Source of the DNA: Apostichopus japonicus
Lineage: Eukaryota > Echinodermata > Holothuroidea > Aspidochirotida > Stichopodidae
DNA: 64,000 nucleotides
Assembly (NCBI RefSeq): GCF_037975245.1
Contig: NC_092563.1
Location: forward strand, 15,643,094 to 15,707,093
Direction of reading: 5' to 3'
Shown: piece after piece, positions 12,401 to 23,791 of the stretch
Numbering within the stretch: position 1 is the stretch's first letter
Layout: each line of letters begins with the position of its first letter
Notes under the pieces: generated by a model
The model's database searches: none
Seen by the model: only the letters and a program-made list of their open reading frames with translations
Told to the model about the DNA's origin: nothing
Translations under genes and position numbers: made by a program

Positions 12401-14257
12401 CAAATATATCCTTCGTGGTATTATCTGATTCATTGTATCAAATAATAATAGCAGGTAGGGATACCAAAACCTACCCCTTTGATTATCAAATGTGCCCATC
12501 TGTAAGGTGGGCAGCATCTTAGATTCATAGTAGAGAATTAAACTGGGGCATCCATGTCCCATAAATCAAAACAAAATTATCATAGCGTAAGATACATACT
12601 CTGTTTTTGTTTATTATTTGTTTATTTTTTTTTTTAGTTTAATAGTTCATGGAGTAAAAAAACTTCTCGAAATTAAATTCTCTCTTTGCATCGATTTTCT
12701 TGCACAGGGAACCATGGAAACAGTGCGAGTAGTGTCCATGGACAAAGACTTTCATGTGGAATGTTACAGGTGTACAGTGAGTACTACATACTATCTTATC
12801 TTGTCGTCCTCTCATGTCTGTCGTCTGTCCGTCCGTCCATCTGCTTCTTTTTTTTGCCTGTCTCCTATCTCTGAATAGCTGTGAATAAATATTTGTTGGA
12901 TATCGTGATGTTACTGGACAAGTCAGAAGTATATTTATAAGGTCCCGAGTTCGAGTCACTCCAAGATTTATGTATGTCATCCAGGTACAGAATTGATGAC
13001 AATTGACAATTCATAATCATGGGCGTTAAATATGAATGTAAGAGACTGACTTCGGTCAGCTTGCGGCTTTGATGAGCCAATGATGGCTTCTTCGCAAGTT
13101 CCTGCTTGCAGGAGGATCTAAAATACAATACAAAATTTTATTTACTCTTTTTTCGCTCAGACTTTGTTTGTAGTCATCATAACCGGCTGCCATTCTATAT
13201 TGGTATCTTGGGCCTTTCTTGTTTCGGTAAAAAAAAAGGACCAAAGCAAATGGTATACCAATCAACTTCACTACTCTAGAGACACTACTGTATGAAATGA
13301 CAATGGGTCGAGGACTCACCTGACAGAACTTTAAAACTTTGTTTGATCCCTATAAAACTAAAGTTTTGTTTTTTTCATATTGGTAGACAGGAGGCGTTGG
13401 GTGGGTGGGGTTGGGTAAACGAGTGGTTGCTCATTACTTAATAAGAGGATGAGAATGATGGTGATATTTTATTTTTGATTTTTTGTGCAGTTTGAGCCTT
13501 TTGTTTCTGGTGAGGAACTAATAGACATAGTGAAGTCTCCATGGTTAGTGTGGGGGTAGTAATAGGAATTTTAGAAGCATAATTGTATACTGGCACAGTA
13601 ACCTTGGTTATTTTCCAGTGATTTTGCCGATGGTATCCCATCCCTCGGTGCCTACCCTTCGGTCAATGTTCCATCCTGTTTTAACACCTCCTTCCTTTAT
13701 TGCTTTCTCACCCCCCCCCCCCTCTCCAGGAATGTGGCTTGCAGCTGTCAGATGAAGAAGGCAAACGGTGCTATCCATTAAACAACCGTCTCCTCTGCTA
13801 CACGTGTCATATATCCCAAATAGCGCCCCACCTACAGTACCCCATCGAAGAGGAAGGTCCCGAAGCAGCGAGCAGCGGATCGTACTCCCCTCAGATCTCA
13901 CCCAGCTCTACGCATCCCGTGGTCAGCCCTCCCATGACCCCGGAGACCAGGTCGCCACAGCGCAGACCGCCGAGAGGACCCCAGAATTCCTATTACCCAG
14001 TAGCGAAGGAAGCATCGCCTCCGCCACCCCCCAACTTTAGAGACCCCGGGGGTGCGTCGTCGTCGCCACCCCTCGAGCCCCCACCGTACACCCCCAACGA
14101 CCCCTTGCAACAGGACTACCCTCCCTGGAAGACAGACGGCGATTACTATACGTACAGCAATAAACCAGAGCAGCAAGTAGCCCGAAGCCAGCCAGGTAAT
14201 TATGTACCGCAGGCCGTGAGGTCAAAGGTCACAGGATTCATGGTGACTGATTTGTAA
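3374..14257 (+). CDS. Ajuba/LIMD1/WTIP-family LIM-domain protein, 3' part of gene (six exons)
   Basis: Joined exons 3374-3441, 5123-5185, 6078-6208, 7917-7968, 12708-12776 and 13730-14257 give 911 nt, in frame, ending at TAA 14255-14257. The translation covers the second half of LIM1 ([17 protein letters not shown]), all of LIM2 ([37 protein letters not shown]) and all of LIM3 ([33 protein letters not shown]). Zinc-binding Cys/His pairs are intact in LIM2 and LIM3. The wording matches the Ajuba/LIMD1/WTIP group rather than zyxin or LPP. Family members are adaptors at cell junctions and in the nucleus; they bind LATS kinases in the Hippo pathway, act as Snail co-repressors and associate with P-bodies. 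After LIM3 there is a tail of about 145 residues rich in P, S and T, while vertebrate members end within about 20 residues. The 5' exons (proline-rich N-terminus, first half of LIM1) are not in the window. Which paralogue group it belongs to cannot be decided from this part. Confidence 0.93.
3915..4585. repeat. intronic tandem repeat, unit about 120-125 bp, about five copies
   Basis: Each unit contains GATGGTGCAAACAATGATTG, AAACCAGTGTATTC, TTTGATCAGTGTGAAGTC, TTTTTCTTTCTTTTTAGG and a G-rich GAGGGAGAAGGGAAGAGG. The copy near 4310 is the most diverged, with a GGGGGTGGAGGTA expansion. It lies between the first two visible LIM exons. Confidence 0.85.
5123..5185 (+). CDS. LIM gene exon b: LIM1-LIM2 linker and first zinc pair of LIM2
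   Basis: 21 codons, [20 protein letters not shown] followed by T. The acceptor is CATCACAG. The donor is GTTCGT, a weak GT site, but it is the one that keeps phase: the better-looking GTAATT four bases on would break the frame with the next exon. Confidence 0.88.
6078..6208 (+). CDS. LIM gene exon c: body of LIM2
   Basis: Begins [16 protein letters not shown] and ends KIYCVKDYH plus two bases of a Lys codon. The acceptor is TTTTATAG and the donor GTAAGT. The HxxC, CxxC and terminal C/H zinc ligands of LIM2 are present. This is the most conserved stretch of the gene. Confidence 0.93.
7917..7968 (+). CDS. LIM gene exon d: start of LIM3
   Basis: One base completes the Lys codon, then [17 protein letters not shown]. 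The acceptor is a long CT tract ending CTGGCAG and the donor is GTATTT. It carries the first CxxC of LIM3. It is short, 52 nt. Confidence 0.85.
10912..11583. repeat. 45-bp minisatellite, about 15 copies
   Basis: The unit reads ATGCGATACCAGATTAAACT, then ATTCCCCGTCTTGACATATTTCGCT. Internal copies are almost identical and the last two are degraded. Because 45 is a multiple of three, long open frames of repeating 15-residue blocks appear on both strands; these are artefacts. It lies in a LIM-gene intron. Confidence 0.95.
12020..12225. repeat. two-copy tandem duplication, about 100 bp
   Basis: TTTCGTCCTTCTT, ATACTTTTCTATTAATT, CAGCTAA and AAAATT(G)ACAGTAAAAAAA recur in the same order, once from 12020 and again from 12118. 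Confidence 0.7.
12708..12776 (+). CDS. LIM gene exon e: middle of LIM3
   Basis: 23 codons, [20 protein letters not shown] then RCT, phase 0 at both ends. The acceptor is TTGCACAG and the donor GTGAGT. It corresponds to the family segment ETIRVVSMDRDYHVECYHC. Confidence 0.9.
12896..13140 (+). mobile_element. probable tRNA-derived SINE in LIM-gene intron
   Basis: A B-box-like GAGTTCGAGTC (12947-12957) follows a weak A-box-like stretch about 40 bases upstream. Downstream come CATGGGCGTTAAATATGAATG, a perfect CTGAC-TTCG-GTCAG hairpin (13046-13059), a GCAAG/CTTGC hairpin near 13093, and an A-rich tail AAAATACAATACAAAA. Promoter boxes, structured body and short-repeat tail fit a SINE. The A box is poor and no flanking duplication was confirmed. 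Confidence 0.42.
13730..14257 (+). CDS. LIM gene last exon: end of LIM3 and proline-rich C-terminal tail
   Basis: Starts after a C-rich tract ending CTCCAG with [19 protein letters not shown] and closes LIM3 with [11 protein letters not shown]. The rest is low complexity: many SP/TP sites and runs of Pro, a PPPY motif at 14078-14089, and a Tyr-rich patch (GDYYTYSN). GC content is clearly above that of the flanking introns. The frame runs to TAA at 14255. A good donor (CCAG|GTAATT) at 14195/14196 means a splice form may leave the exon there, in phase 1, and skip the last 20 residues; this is unproven. Confidence 0.85.
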   Translation, partial: ECGLQLSDEEGKRCYPLNNRLLCYTCHISQIAPHLQYPIEEEGPEAASSGSYSPQISPSSTHPVVSPPMTPETRSPQRRPPRGPQNSYYPVAKEASPPPPPNFRDPGGASSSPPLEPPPYTPNDPLQQDYPPWKTDGDYYTYSNKPEQQVARSQPGNYVPQAVRSKVTGFMVTDL

Positions 14258-14271
14258 CACAGCATATATGC

Positions 14272-14277
14272 ATTAAA
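14272..14277 (+). promoter_or_regulatory. possible poly(A) signal ATTAAA
   Basis: ATTAAA sits 14 bases after the stop codon of the LIM gene. The motif is a common variant signal, but so short a 3' UTR is unusual and other signals further down could be used instead. Weak call. Confidence 0.2.
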
Positions 14278-17200
14278 GTGCAGCCGGTTGTGTCTGCAAA
14301 CAAACTTTTCCGCTGCCACAACAAACGGTCATGTGAGTCTGTTGTCCCGTTTCATATCGATTACCTCAAGAAATTGTTTCTTTGAAAAAAACATGAAGAC
14401 AAAAAATGCAATATCAGGGCTTTAGTTATTGTTGTTTGATGACTGGCTTATAGCAGCTTATTTGAGTCATTGTTGGGGGATTTGATGGGGAATTTCCAAA
14501 GTAATTAATGAATTATGGTAATGACACGTAAGCAGCTGTTAATCAAAGTCTTGCAGTACTTAATGATCATGTGACCATCTGTTCCACCACCGTAGTAGGT
14601 GTAATAATGGAGAAAAAAGAGGCAGGGTCAAAGGTCATTTGCAAGACAGAATCAAAGATCATTTGTCAGGAAGTGGACGTAATGAGTAAAAAGAGAGAGA
14701 GAATAGATTGACTGGGTGGATTCAACGATGGTTTGTGTCCAATACTCAGATGTGTGCTTATGCGTACGAAACGACGAATACATTCTCCCGTCCTCTCGGA
14801 CATTTTCATTAGTCTCACAATTTCAAAAGAGGCACAAACCCGTCCATCATCATTGGCTGCCCAAACTGCCCAAACAATGATGAAAAATCTTTTTCCGTTT
14901 GGGAGATATGACAGAGAATTTAAACGTCCTGTAGTGGGTTAGACTTGATCTAAGTCTAGCTATGACATCGAGTCACATCACTCACATGTGCACCAAATTT
15001 GTTGAATGTCTCATTTATTACAACGTTTATTTACATTACATGCAAGTTGCTTTCGCAAATGACGAATCTAAAACTACCGAAGCTAAAAAAAGTGACCAAA
15101 TTAATGTCATTTGTTTCAGTCTCAACACTGTTTATTTTCTTCCTTGAAAATATGACGAGACGAAATTAAAAACACGAAAACAGAGATACAGTAAACGGTC
15201 TCAATTCCCAGTGGCACTATGACACCACAGATTTGAAGAAAAAATCAAAAATGACAACTGTCCCAGATAAAAGTCTTTTGAACAAGAATATCTCCTAAAC
15301 GGAGCGAGTTTTTTCTTCTCAAAGACGATGATTTTGGGTTTGTGTCATCTTTCGGTTTTAGCAGTATCTCTTTAGAGATGATGATACATTTCTCTCAGTT
15401 TGAAACTTTTTACCCCTTTTTTCCTTCTAGGTTCTTGATTTGGCCGGAGGTTTTAACGTGAGAGTATATTTTGCACCTCTGTTTTTAATTCGTCCTTTCT
15501 TGTTTTTTGTACCTTTTTGCATCACCTTCATGAGATATCACCAACATGCACTCTCTCTTCTTTTAAGTTTAAACCCATCTGAAATACAGTAACATGTTCC
15601 ATTCTTGTAAACGGTTGTAGTACTGCAATATTTATTCACTGTACTGCATGTTTAATGGCACCGTCAAACTTTCCCAATTGTTTTTATTATTGTTTCCGGC
15701 TCTTTTTAGAATTGTTCCTTTTTTACCTTTTCTATTTGAATTGATGTTTACCATATTTCAAAAGTCAGCTACTTTGATTCGCCCGCCTCTATTTGTGATA
15801 GTAAATACTTTGTAGCTTTGTTTATACGTTTATGTATTTTTAATTACACTTAGGTTGGTGGAATATTGCAGAATTAGTTGCGGTGGTAATGAAAAAACAG
15901 TATTCTAAAATTGGTCAACAACTTGACTGAAAGTGGAAGATAAAAAATTGTAAAAATTGATGATTGACAATCAAATTAAGACGAAGATGCTCCAATATGG
16001 CTAGTGCATGGACTTCATGTCACTATCAATTTGCATGTGCTGCATTACATTGAAAAGCAATGCCTCCCCCTTCCACCCCCCTCCACCCACACCCCCCTAA
16101 AGAAAAGTGGATATATTCAAACTCTATGTATAATATGCAACATGGTGGACAATCTTATTTCTTGCAGTGAAAATGAAAATTTTGTGACATTTTATCAAAT
16201 ATTTCCCATTCAGTCGTTTTGCTATGTGTATGATTCGCATCAAAAGGTGTTGCGTCTGCTTTTATGAACCTCTTGCAGTTTAACACTAAACCGGCCTTGC
16301 CTATACCAAAGGAAAACAAAACCCAGAAAAGTGAAAAGTTGCTTCAAAGCCTTCAATGCAAAATGGAATGTCTTCTTGGTTTCTGATGCTTCTTAGAAAT
16401 ATGATAATGATTACAAAGATCATCTCCCCCCCCCCACTGAATCTCTTTTGTTTTTGCCCTCCCATATTTTTTATAATCAAGGACATTGACAGCCTACCTT
16501 TTATCCCTTCAAAAAAATGGACTGCAAATTGCAAAAGTTACAGAACATGTAAGGACAATCATATAATTACTTTTTTTCCATTTTGGTGCATGTCCTATTC
16601 TGTATTTGAAATTTTGGACCCTGTGGATGTGCATTCCTTTATTACACCCCCTCCCCCTCATTCCTCCCCACATGCCCGCCCCCCAAGCCCATCTCCCTCC
16701 CCCATCTTCCATACTTTTGTATCATTCCCATGATTTTTGGCCTGTTTTAATATTTTTTGTTCTACATTATATAGCTAGTGTTTGGTTTACTGATCTATTG
16801 TCATGGCATGTTCCTTGCAAACATGGTTAAAAAAATCTTTGCCGTCCTGTTATACAGCCTGTCACTGTAAGATGTGGTGAAAACCAAGAGTTTTGTCTTT
16901 AATATTATTTTCTCACTTTGGCAGTATTTGTTGCCTTTGCAATGTGAATTGTCTTTGGGAGGGGGGGGGGGGGGGGGTGAGCGTCTCCCTGAACAAGCTT
17001 CTAGTTTAGTTTACTTAATTTACTCCTGTTGCCTTCGCAATGTTCCGATCTTCGTGGTGGTAGCAACCTATACATAGTGTAGCTTAGTTACATTGTAGTA
17101 CCATATCTTAAATGCATTTTAATACAGAGGATATGGCATCTTGCACATTTTCTTGGTGTTGGGATAAACACTGTCATGTATAATTCTTGCACGGCATGAA

Positions 17201-17956
17201 TCATCTTTGTTACGTTACATTGAAGGCCCTGTCTCGGATCCTGTGAATGCATAAAAAAAAAAAAAAAAATGATATTCCTGAATTTAGCTTTGCCTAGAGA
17301 CCTTTTCTCTCTACAACACAGCCTTGTTCTTATGTGGCCTAGTGAGGATGTCCCTTTGTGGTCACGCAAACGTATTTTCAGAGATTTCTAGGGGAAAATG
17401 TTTTATTATAGATATTTCCTCATTTCGTTATCTTTCAGAGCATTTTGTTCTACTTTGAAATAAATATTCAATTAGTATTTTAGATTAATATTATGACAAC
17501 CCCTCGTCTACAAAGTCTTGCATAATGAAGTATCTAGTTTGTGAATTAATATGTAGCTTCCTCTAGCAGATCGAGTGACTGTACATCTGGCTACAATTAC
17601 AAGTTCAGCAATCCTATGTGGTGGGTGATCGTGCTGCCCACCAAAGTTTTAGCTATTTTTTCTATAACTTTAAAATGTCGCTATTGCATTCAAAATGGGA
17701 ATGACGAAAGCCCCTGTTTAAAAGTGGCACAAAGAGAAAAGTGAAAATTTTACTGGCTTTGCATGATGGAGCCCAGCTTACCATAGACAGATCAGAATGT
17801 TTGTAATTCACTGGACGACGTGGACCAGACAGTACCGTTAAATAACAAAGGAAGGCAATGAGAATTGAAATCTTGTGTCAAATTTTGTGGGGCTTGGGGG
17901 GGGTGGGGTGGTTTTTAGTTGAAATAGAATCATTAATATTTTTACGATAACATCTT

Positions 17957-17999
17957 AAATGAATGAATGAATGAATGAATGAATGAATGAATGAATGAA
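17957..17999. repeat. (GAAT)n tetranucleotide microsatellite
   Basis: About ten copies of GAAT/ATGA in the intergenic region after the LIM gene. Confidence 0.95.
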
Positions 18000-20900
18000 A
18001 ATTCAAGTTGCATTTTGGATTTTAAGTAGAATGCACAAAAATGACAAATTCATTGCAACCTTCTTATGAAAGTTTTTGTTGTTACCAAATACCAATGCAT
18101 TATTGCAGTGGATGGTAGTGCTTTCAAAGGAATATTATCACCCTCTCCCTCACACTCCCCCCCCCCTCCCCCACACCCTTCCTCATGTAGACTAACTTAA
18201 ATATAAAAATGGTTTTGTTTTGGGCCTCTATATCGTATCAAATATCAAAGAATATTAGAGCCATATCACTCAAATTTAGCCCATCAGCTTGTGATTGCTT
18301 TTAAATAGTAAGGATTCTGATTGTCAATGATACGCTTGAGTGGGTGGGGGTAGGGTGTGTGAAATGGAACGTGGTTATTTAATGTTTGTTGTGAAACACT
18401 AGTTGGTAGGTGTGTGTTAAGCATATACGAGGTTTGTTACTGGTCTAGAGGTGATAATCACCAGAATTATGGTATTGTTTGTTAAATGAAGCCACGCCCT
18501 TCCTGTCTTGCATTCAAATAACTTGGGCATGAATTGCCACCAGTCTTCATAAAATTGCTTTACGTCACCGGTGATTAATCAAACAAGCACTTTAGAAGTA
18601 AAAACAATCAAATCATATCGTTTTTCCCCTTGAATGCTTCAATTGTCTTGGATTTTTATGTTCAGTGGCTGTTTGGGTGAGTGTGTGTGTGTGATATGCG
18701 GTGTATGTGATCTTGTCGTGTGAAATCTGTAAAAGTGCATTAGCCTTAAGTAGGATTGTCGTGTCACAGTTTTATTCACTCAAATTTTAGTCAGAGAGCT
18801 TTAGTTGGGGAGAGGGGTGATGGGAAAGAACAGTGGTTGGAAGTTTTTCTTATTTACCTTCTTCAAAAAGAAGTCACAGATATATGTGAAGAAAGCATTT
18901 TGGTGGTGTAGCTAATTTTGCAGTCAGTGATTTTAAGCCGTGTAATTTTTTTTATTTCCAAAATCTTAACCTAGCTCCTTCATTTATGATCAATTTAGCG
19001 TACAAAGTTCATTAAAAGGTCATGTTTATCCCTTAACCTTGTAAACTTCCATAAATAAGGTTTTTTTTCCATGATATTTAGGTACATTTAGTACCGTCAC
19101 TTTATCTTAGCCTGTATTCCAACTGTCTCATTTTAACATTCTAAATCCAGTGCTTTAATCTCCAGGTTTTTAAAAAAAAATTATTAACATATTAACATCC
19201 CACGAACAAGAATTTAATGAGAACAAATGGTCATTATGAAATTTTCTGATAGTTAATGAAAAAGTTTAACCTTGACTTGAAACAAAAGTAGAGGTATCAT
19301 ACTTCTGTAAAAAAAAAAAAAACCCTCAAAATTAACTTCATTATTAATATCATCAGTGGAAAAAGTTGGGTTGTTTAGGGGTGTTGCTTTTGGGGGTCCG
19401 GGCCCAGGGAGGGGTGATACGGCCCCATCATCATTTGTAACCCAATTGTACATCATTTACTCTTATTTATCTGTTGTTGAAATGCACTGTGTTATATAGA
19501 ACTGCACCTTACCTATACCCAAGTAGTTACAGTGATGGGAATCATTAATATTCATATCTAATTGGGTACATTTTGAATATTCAGGTCATGATGTAATATT
19601 TATTCATAACATGAAATGTACCTATTATCACAGTTAGGTTTTAATTGCAAGGTTATGTACCAGAGGAAATGCATGTCCTCGGTGTGGATCCCTCTCAAAC
19701 ACGAAGGCTACTTACGGATATTCGTTAGCTGGGGGTGCGGACGTAATCCGGCTCCAATTAGTGGATATACTAGCAAACCAACGCAAGTATGGCAGGGTTC
19801 AATGTCTTGCACTCCTTTACAGATTTGTGGATATTTTTAGAACCCAAATTTCATCTTTCTTTTGTGTGTGTGTTTTTATCCGTGTGGCAGGGGATTGGGG
19901 GAGGGGGAGGGGGGCCTTGGAGAGCTATTCATGGACTTGGTTTTCATCTTGTTTTTCAAAATTTGTATTTGTTGTATTTTTTTTTTAATTTTCCTTTAAT
20001 TGATAGTAAATTTATCGGTACTATACAGAATGGTCTATATTGATTACTGGTTTGTCACATGGGTTGTCTTTATTATTATTATTAGTATCATTATTATTTC
20101 ATGTTGATTCAGTTATAGGGTTCAAATTTATTGATCTTTTTAACATCAGATAGCCTGTAACTCCCACCAGAAGAATGATATACGCAGGGTGGGTCATTAG
20201 TTTATCCGATACAGAGGTTCATGTCGGCCCTGTTTCCCACATCCTCTGCAGGAGAGGTGGGTATGATGAGGGCAGTTGTATTTTGGGGGGGGGGGGGGGG
20301 AAATGGTGTGAAGCAACCTTTTCTAGTTAATGCAAAAAATGTGAAGAAAAGACTGTTTTTACCTTTCTTGTTCAGTCCCCAACCATGTTCTTGGAAGTAT
20401 CGTCAGAGTGGATGACAGGATTGGCTCTTTGATCGATCGATCGAACGACTGATTAAATGGATTATATTGATTGATATGATCAACTCTGTATGATCAATCA
20501 CTTTTATAAATTCTTATATAAATATATCATCTTGTAGAATGTATTCAGAGAGGGCTTCCAGACTTAAAAAATAATACCAAAGGATGAAGGATGGTTTTCA
20601 TTTATATAATCGTGTCAAACATTTATCAGAAAATATCAAACATTAGTTTCTTAGTACGTAGTTATTTTGTATTCAGAATTTATACCAAAAGTAGCATTTT
20701 ATAAGTAAGAAATTGTCGGAATGTATATTCTTCAAAATCACATTCTGATCAGTAAAATAACCCGTATAGTACATTATGGTTATTTTAATGACGAATCGAT
20801 AGTAGTATTGACAATCAGAATATAATATAGAAGAAAAAATTAAGTTATTCCAGTCCCACAGTTTTATTTTCAAACTGACCAGCTATGTGGGATTCAATAA

Positions 20901-22312
20901 GCTTATGTCTCAAATATGAACAATATCTGATGTTTCAGATTTCTGTATGAAATACACCTTATCTTTGGTAGGGGTTGGATTGTTTTTTTTTGGGGGGGGG
21001 AGGGGTTGGTACTGGTTGGATGGATATTTTTATGAAAGTGTACCCAGTGTTTTGACTACTGTTAAAGCAACAACACTAGTATTTTCGTATAATTGCGTAA
21101 AATTGCTGTGTGATTGTGTAATACAAAATGTTTGCTTGCGATGACACAGTAGAAACCAAACACAGGTTCCCTCTCACGTGATAATCCCCTCTAGAGCCTG
21201 TTGGAGATTATCTAAGGGTTGTATATGCCAAGAGAAATTTCGGTACCCTCTGTAGGCTTAGCAATTTGTATACACCATTACCTTTGTATGTCTATGTATC
21301 TGGGTATGAATGTGCAACAATTACTTAAACTGTTAATTTTCCTTTTTAATTAACTATATCGTAATTATCGTTACGTATCGAAAACGAATACAATGCAATT
21401 GAGATCTGTTTTTGCCAATAATTATGCAAACCGGACAGGATTTTAATCATCAAAATGATTTACTGTTTTCAATTCCGATTTCCAGTTCAAAGTTACAACT
21501 TACAGGTGATATGTTGCCTGCTTTGAGTGTGGCGTTCTATCGTTATATTTGTTGTAATATTCATAAAATATGTGCGTGTTTAAGCAAATAGACTTTAAAT
21601 GCATTCTCACCGTGGTGAGAATCACGTAGTTCTTCTGACGTCATTCGTCGAGGCCACATAACACCTTTAAGTTAATCCTGTCGTCAATTCTAAGTATGTG
21701 AATGTTCGGTACTATGATTACAGGCAAATTCAAGTATCAACTTACAAACTTATTATGTAAACAGTTAATCATTATAAACCCATTTTCAGCGAATTCATCA
21801 CAAATTTTCGATGATGAAATATCAGATCATATTCGGCGAATTATAATGACGTATTACACAGTTTATTCATAATAATTATTAGGTGATTATCATACCATAT
21901 ATAGGCCTTATTATAGCTACATAGACAAGGAACAAGAGATATTGTACTCTTTTAGTTATCTATACTCTGTTTTGTTCATGTGTGTTCATAATGTTTTCCA
22001 TTATCTAGCTGACTGGGTGGGCAAAGACGATTTTTTAATTATATATTTGTACCTTGTGTTTGTATTGCGTTCATAATCATGTTTGTGCACTGCACATACA
22101 AAAAACTATATGCATTGTGAGTTACCTGTAATATATGTACAGCAATCCTGCAAAACAAAAACAAAAAATTCTCTTTCTTTTGAATTATTTCACGGGAAAA
22201 TATCGAAGGGTCATTGCCGTTCAAGTCATATCCTTTTGGTAAACGGTACTTTCAAGAAAAGTCACCTATTTAAGAATCTGAGCACAAAATTCGAACAAAA
22301 TCGAGCATTACA

Positions 22313-22961
22313 CAAGGGCGGCGGAACCGGGGGGCACAGGGGGCACGTGCCCCCCCCCCCACTTTTCCTCAGGTTAAAAATGTGCCCTTTTTCTACATAA
22401 AAATTGAGGTGTCTCAAGTTAGCAAGAGGCCAGGAAACCAGAATGAACACTCGGGAAGGGCCGTTTCCGGCCATCTGAGGGGTTTGTAAAACCAAAAATT
22501 TTCTTGTACGCTCCGCGCCAACCCATGGTGGCGCTCCGATCAGATAGTCGTGCATACAACTTTGCAAATCCTGGCTACGCCCCTGACTTTTAATGAATTT
22601 CTGTGGGTCAAACTCAAAGCTATTTCGAATGGAGAAAAAAATGGTTAAGATATTAACAAGAAATAAACTCTAATTCGGAAGATTCCTACATTAGCAACTA
22701 GCATGATTTCACCTCATTTTGTCTCAAAAGAAAACTTGTTCCTTGTTTCCCAATTTGCACATTGGATATTGCAGTGCTAGTATGCATATTTTCCTTGGGG
22801 GGGGGGGACGTTGATGGAGTGATGTGTATACGCAAATAAGTTAATACAATAAGAGTTATCAAGGGTACTAAATATATGGCTGCATCAGTCCAATCGAATT
22901 TCTGCAAAGTGCCCTTTGATGTCGGTGCCCCCCCAGATTAAAAGTGCTTCCGCCGCCCTTG
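22313..22961. mobile_element. hAT-like non-autonomous element, CAAGGGCGGCGGAA ends
   Basis: The left end CAAGGGCGGCGGAACC and the inverted right end (reverse complement CAAGGGCGGCGGAAGC) share 14 bases. Flanks are GCATTACA (22305-22312) and GCATTACG (22962-22969), an 8-bp duplication with one change, as hAT transposases make. The G-rich left end has a palindromic core GGGGGCACGTGCCCCC. Inside, near 22571-22585, lies a second hAT-style end (CAGGGGCGTAGCCAGG on the - strand), so the element may be composite. There is no transposase frame. Confidence 0.7.
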
Positions 22962-23675
22962 GCATTACGACTACGCCTAATACATAACCACCACTCCTAT
23001 TCCCCCCCCCCCCCCTCACACACACGTACACAATCTCACTCCCTCTGTTGTCGTCGTACGTCCATATCATGAATCTAACTAGGACAGAAGAATACATCCG
23101 TGTAACTCGTCAGTATGAAAACAATTTGTAGATCATACTTTCAATCTAACAGCAATGAAGAATGGCGCCCTCTTATTTCAAAGGCACGTTTTTGAAACCA
23201 ATACGTACGGTACATATACTGTGACCATTTCCGCGGAAAGTTCCTGCCCATAATAGTATCATAAATCTTATGGGGGGGGGGGGACTAGGGGATGCATGGT
23301 GGGATAAGATGCTAGTTGGGTTAACCCCTACCAGAAGGTATAGGGAGGTTTAAACATTTTATACTTTCTTTTTTGATCCAGATTTTTTGATTAGGATATT
23401 ACCATGAACACTAAAGTGATTTAATTACACCAGGAATTGTAGCTAATATTGTCTGGAATGTTGGATAATTTCGTCATTAGCTTATGATACTCAAAGCATT
23501 TCAGTAGAAGTGTGTGATGCTGGAGTACTGTAAGTACTGAGTACTGTAAGTGGAACTACCTGAGCGACCCCTTTCCCATAGTCACACTCCTTTCCCTGAC
23601 CCCCCTCCCCCTTCTATGATTTCGCAACTTAAGACTCGTCAGAGTATTCTATACCCAATGACTGAAGACGATATA

Positions 23676-23791
23676 CAGGGAGAGGGGCCGAGGGAATCCA
23701 GGATTTTTTTTTTAAAGAAGTGGGGTATTCCTGGGATCGTTGAAACCCGACACCCATGTAGGGGTCTGGTGTTCTTCCCCAGAAAAAAAAA
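23676..23791 (+). mobile_element. fragment of a dispersed repeat (GGNATCCAGGA family)
   Basis: Contains GAGGGAATCCAGGATTTT, CGTTGAAACCCGACACCCAT and TCTTCCCCAG, then an A-run. The copy at 35293-35402 matches in inverse orientation. The better-preserved 35402 end shows a hAT-like CAGGGGCGGGATCCAGGA terminus. No target duplication was found here. Confidence 0.5.

Larger units (their letters stand above)
7969..12707. other. LIM-gene intron, 4.7 kb
   Basis: Holds the 45-bp minisatellite and the 12020 duplication, poly-G tracts near 8561 and 10362, and AT-rich sequence. No exon-like frame with family similarity was seen. Confidence 0.7.
14258..22304. other. intergenic region downstream of the LIM gene
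   Basis: AT-rich sequence with poly-G/C tracts (near 16423, 16957, 18168, 20285, 20991), the GAAT microsatellite and a palindrome ATTCTCACC-GT-GGTGAGAAT at about 21602. No gene is recognised. It may include 3' UTR or further exons of the LIM gene if the donor at 14196 is used. Confidence 0.6.

Noticed and set aside
22262-22567. 101-codon minus frame and overlapping 105-codon plus frame
   Set aside because: Both run across the hAT-like element and its G/C-rich end.
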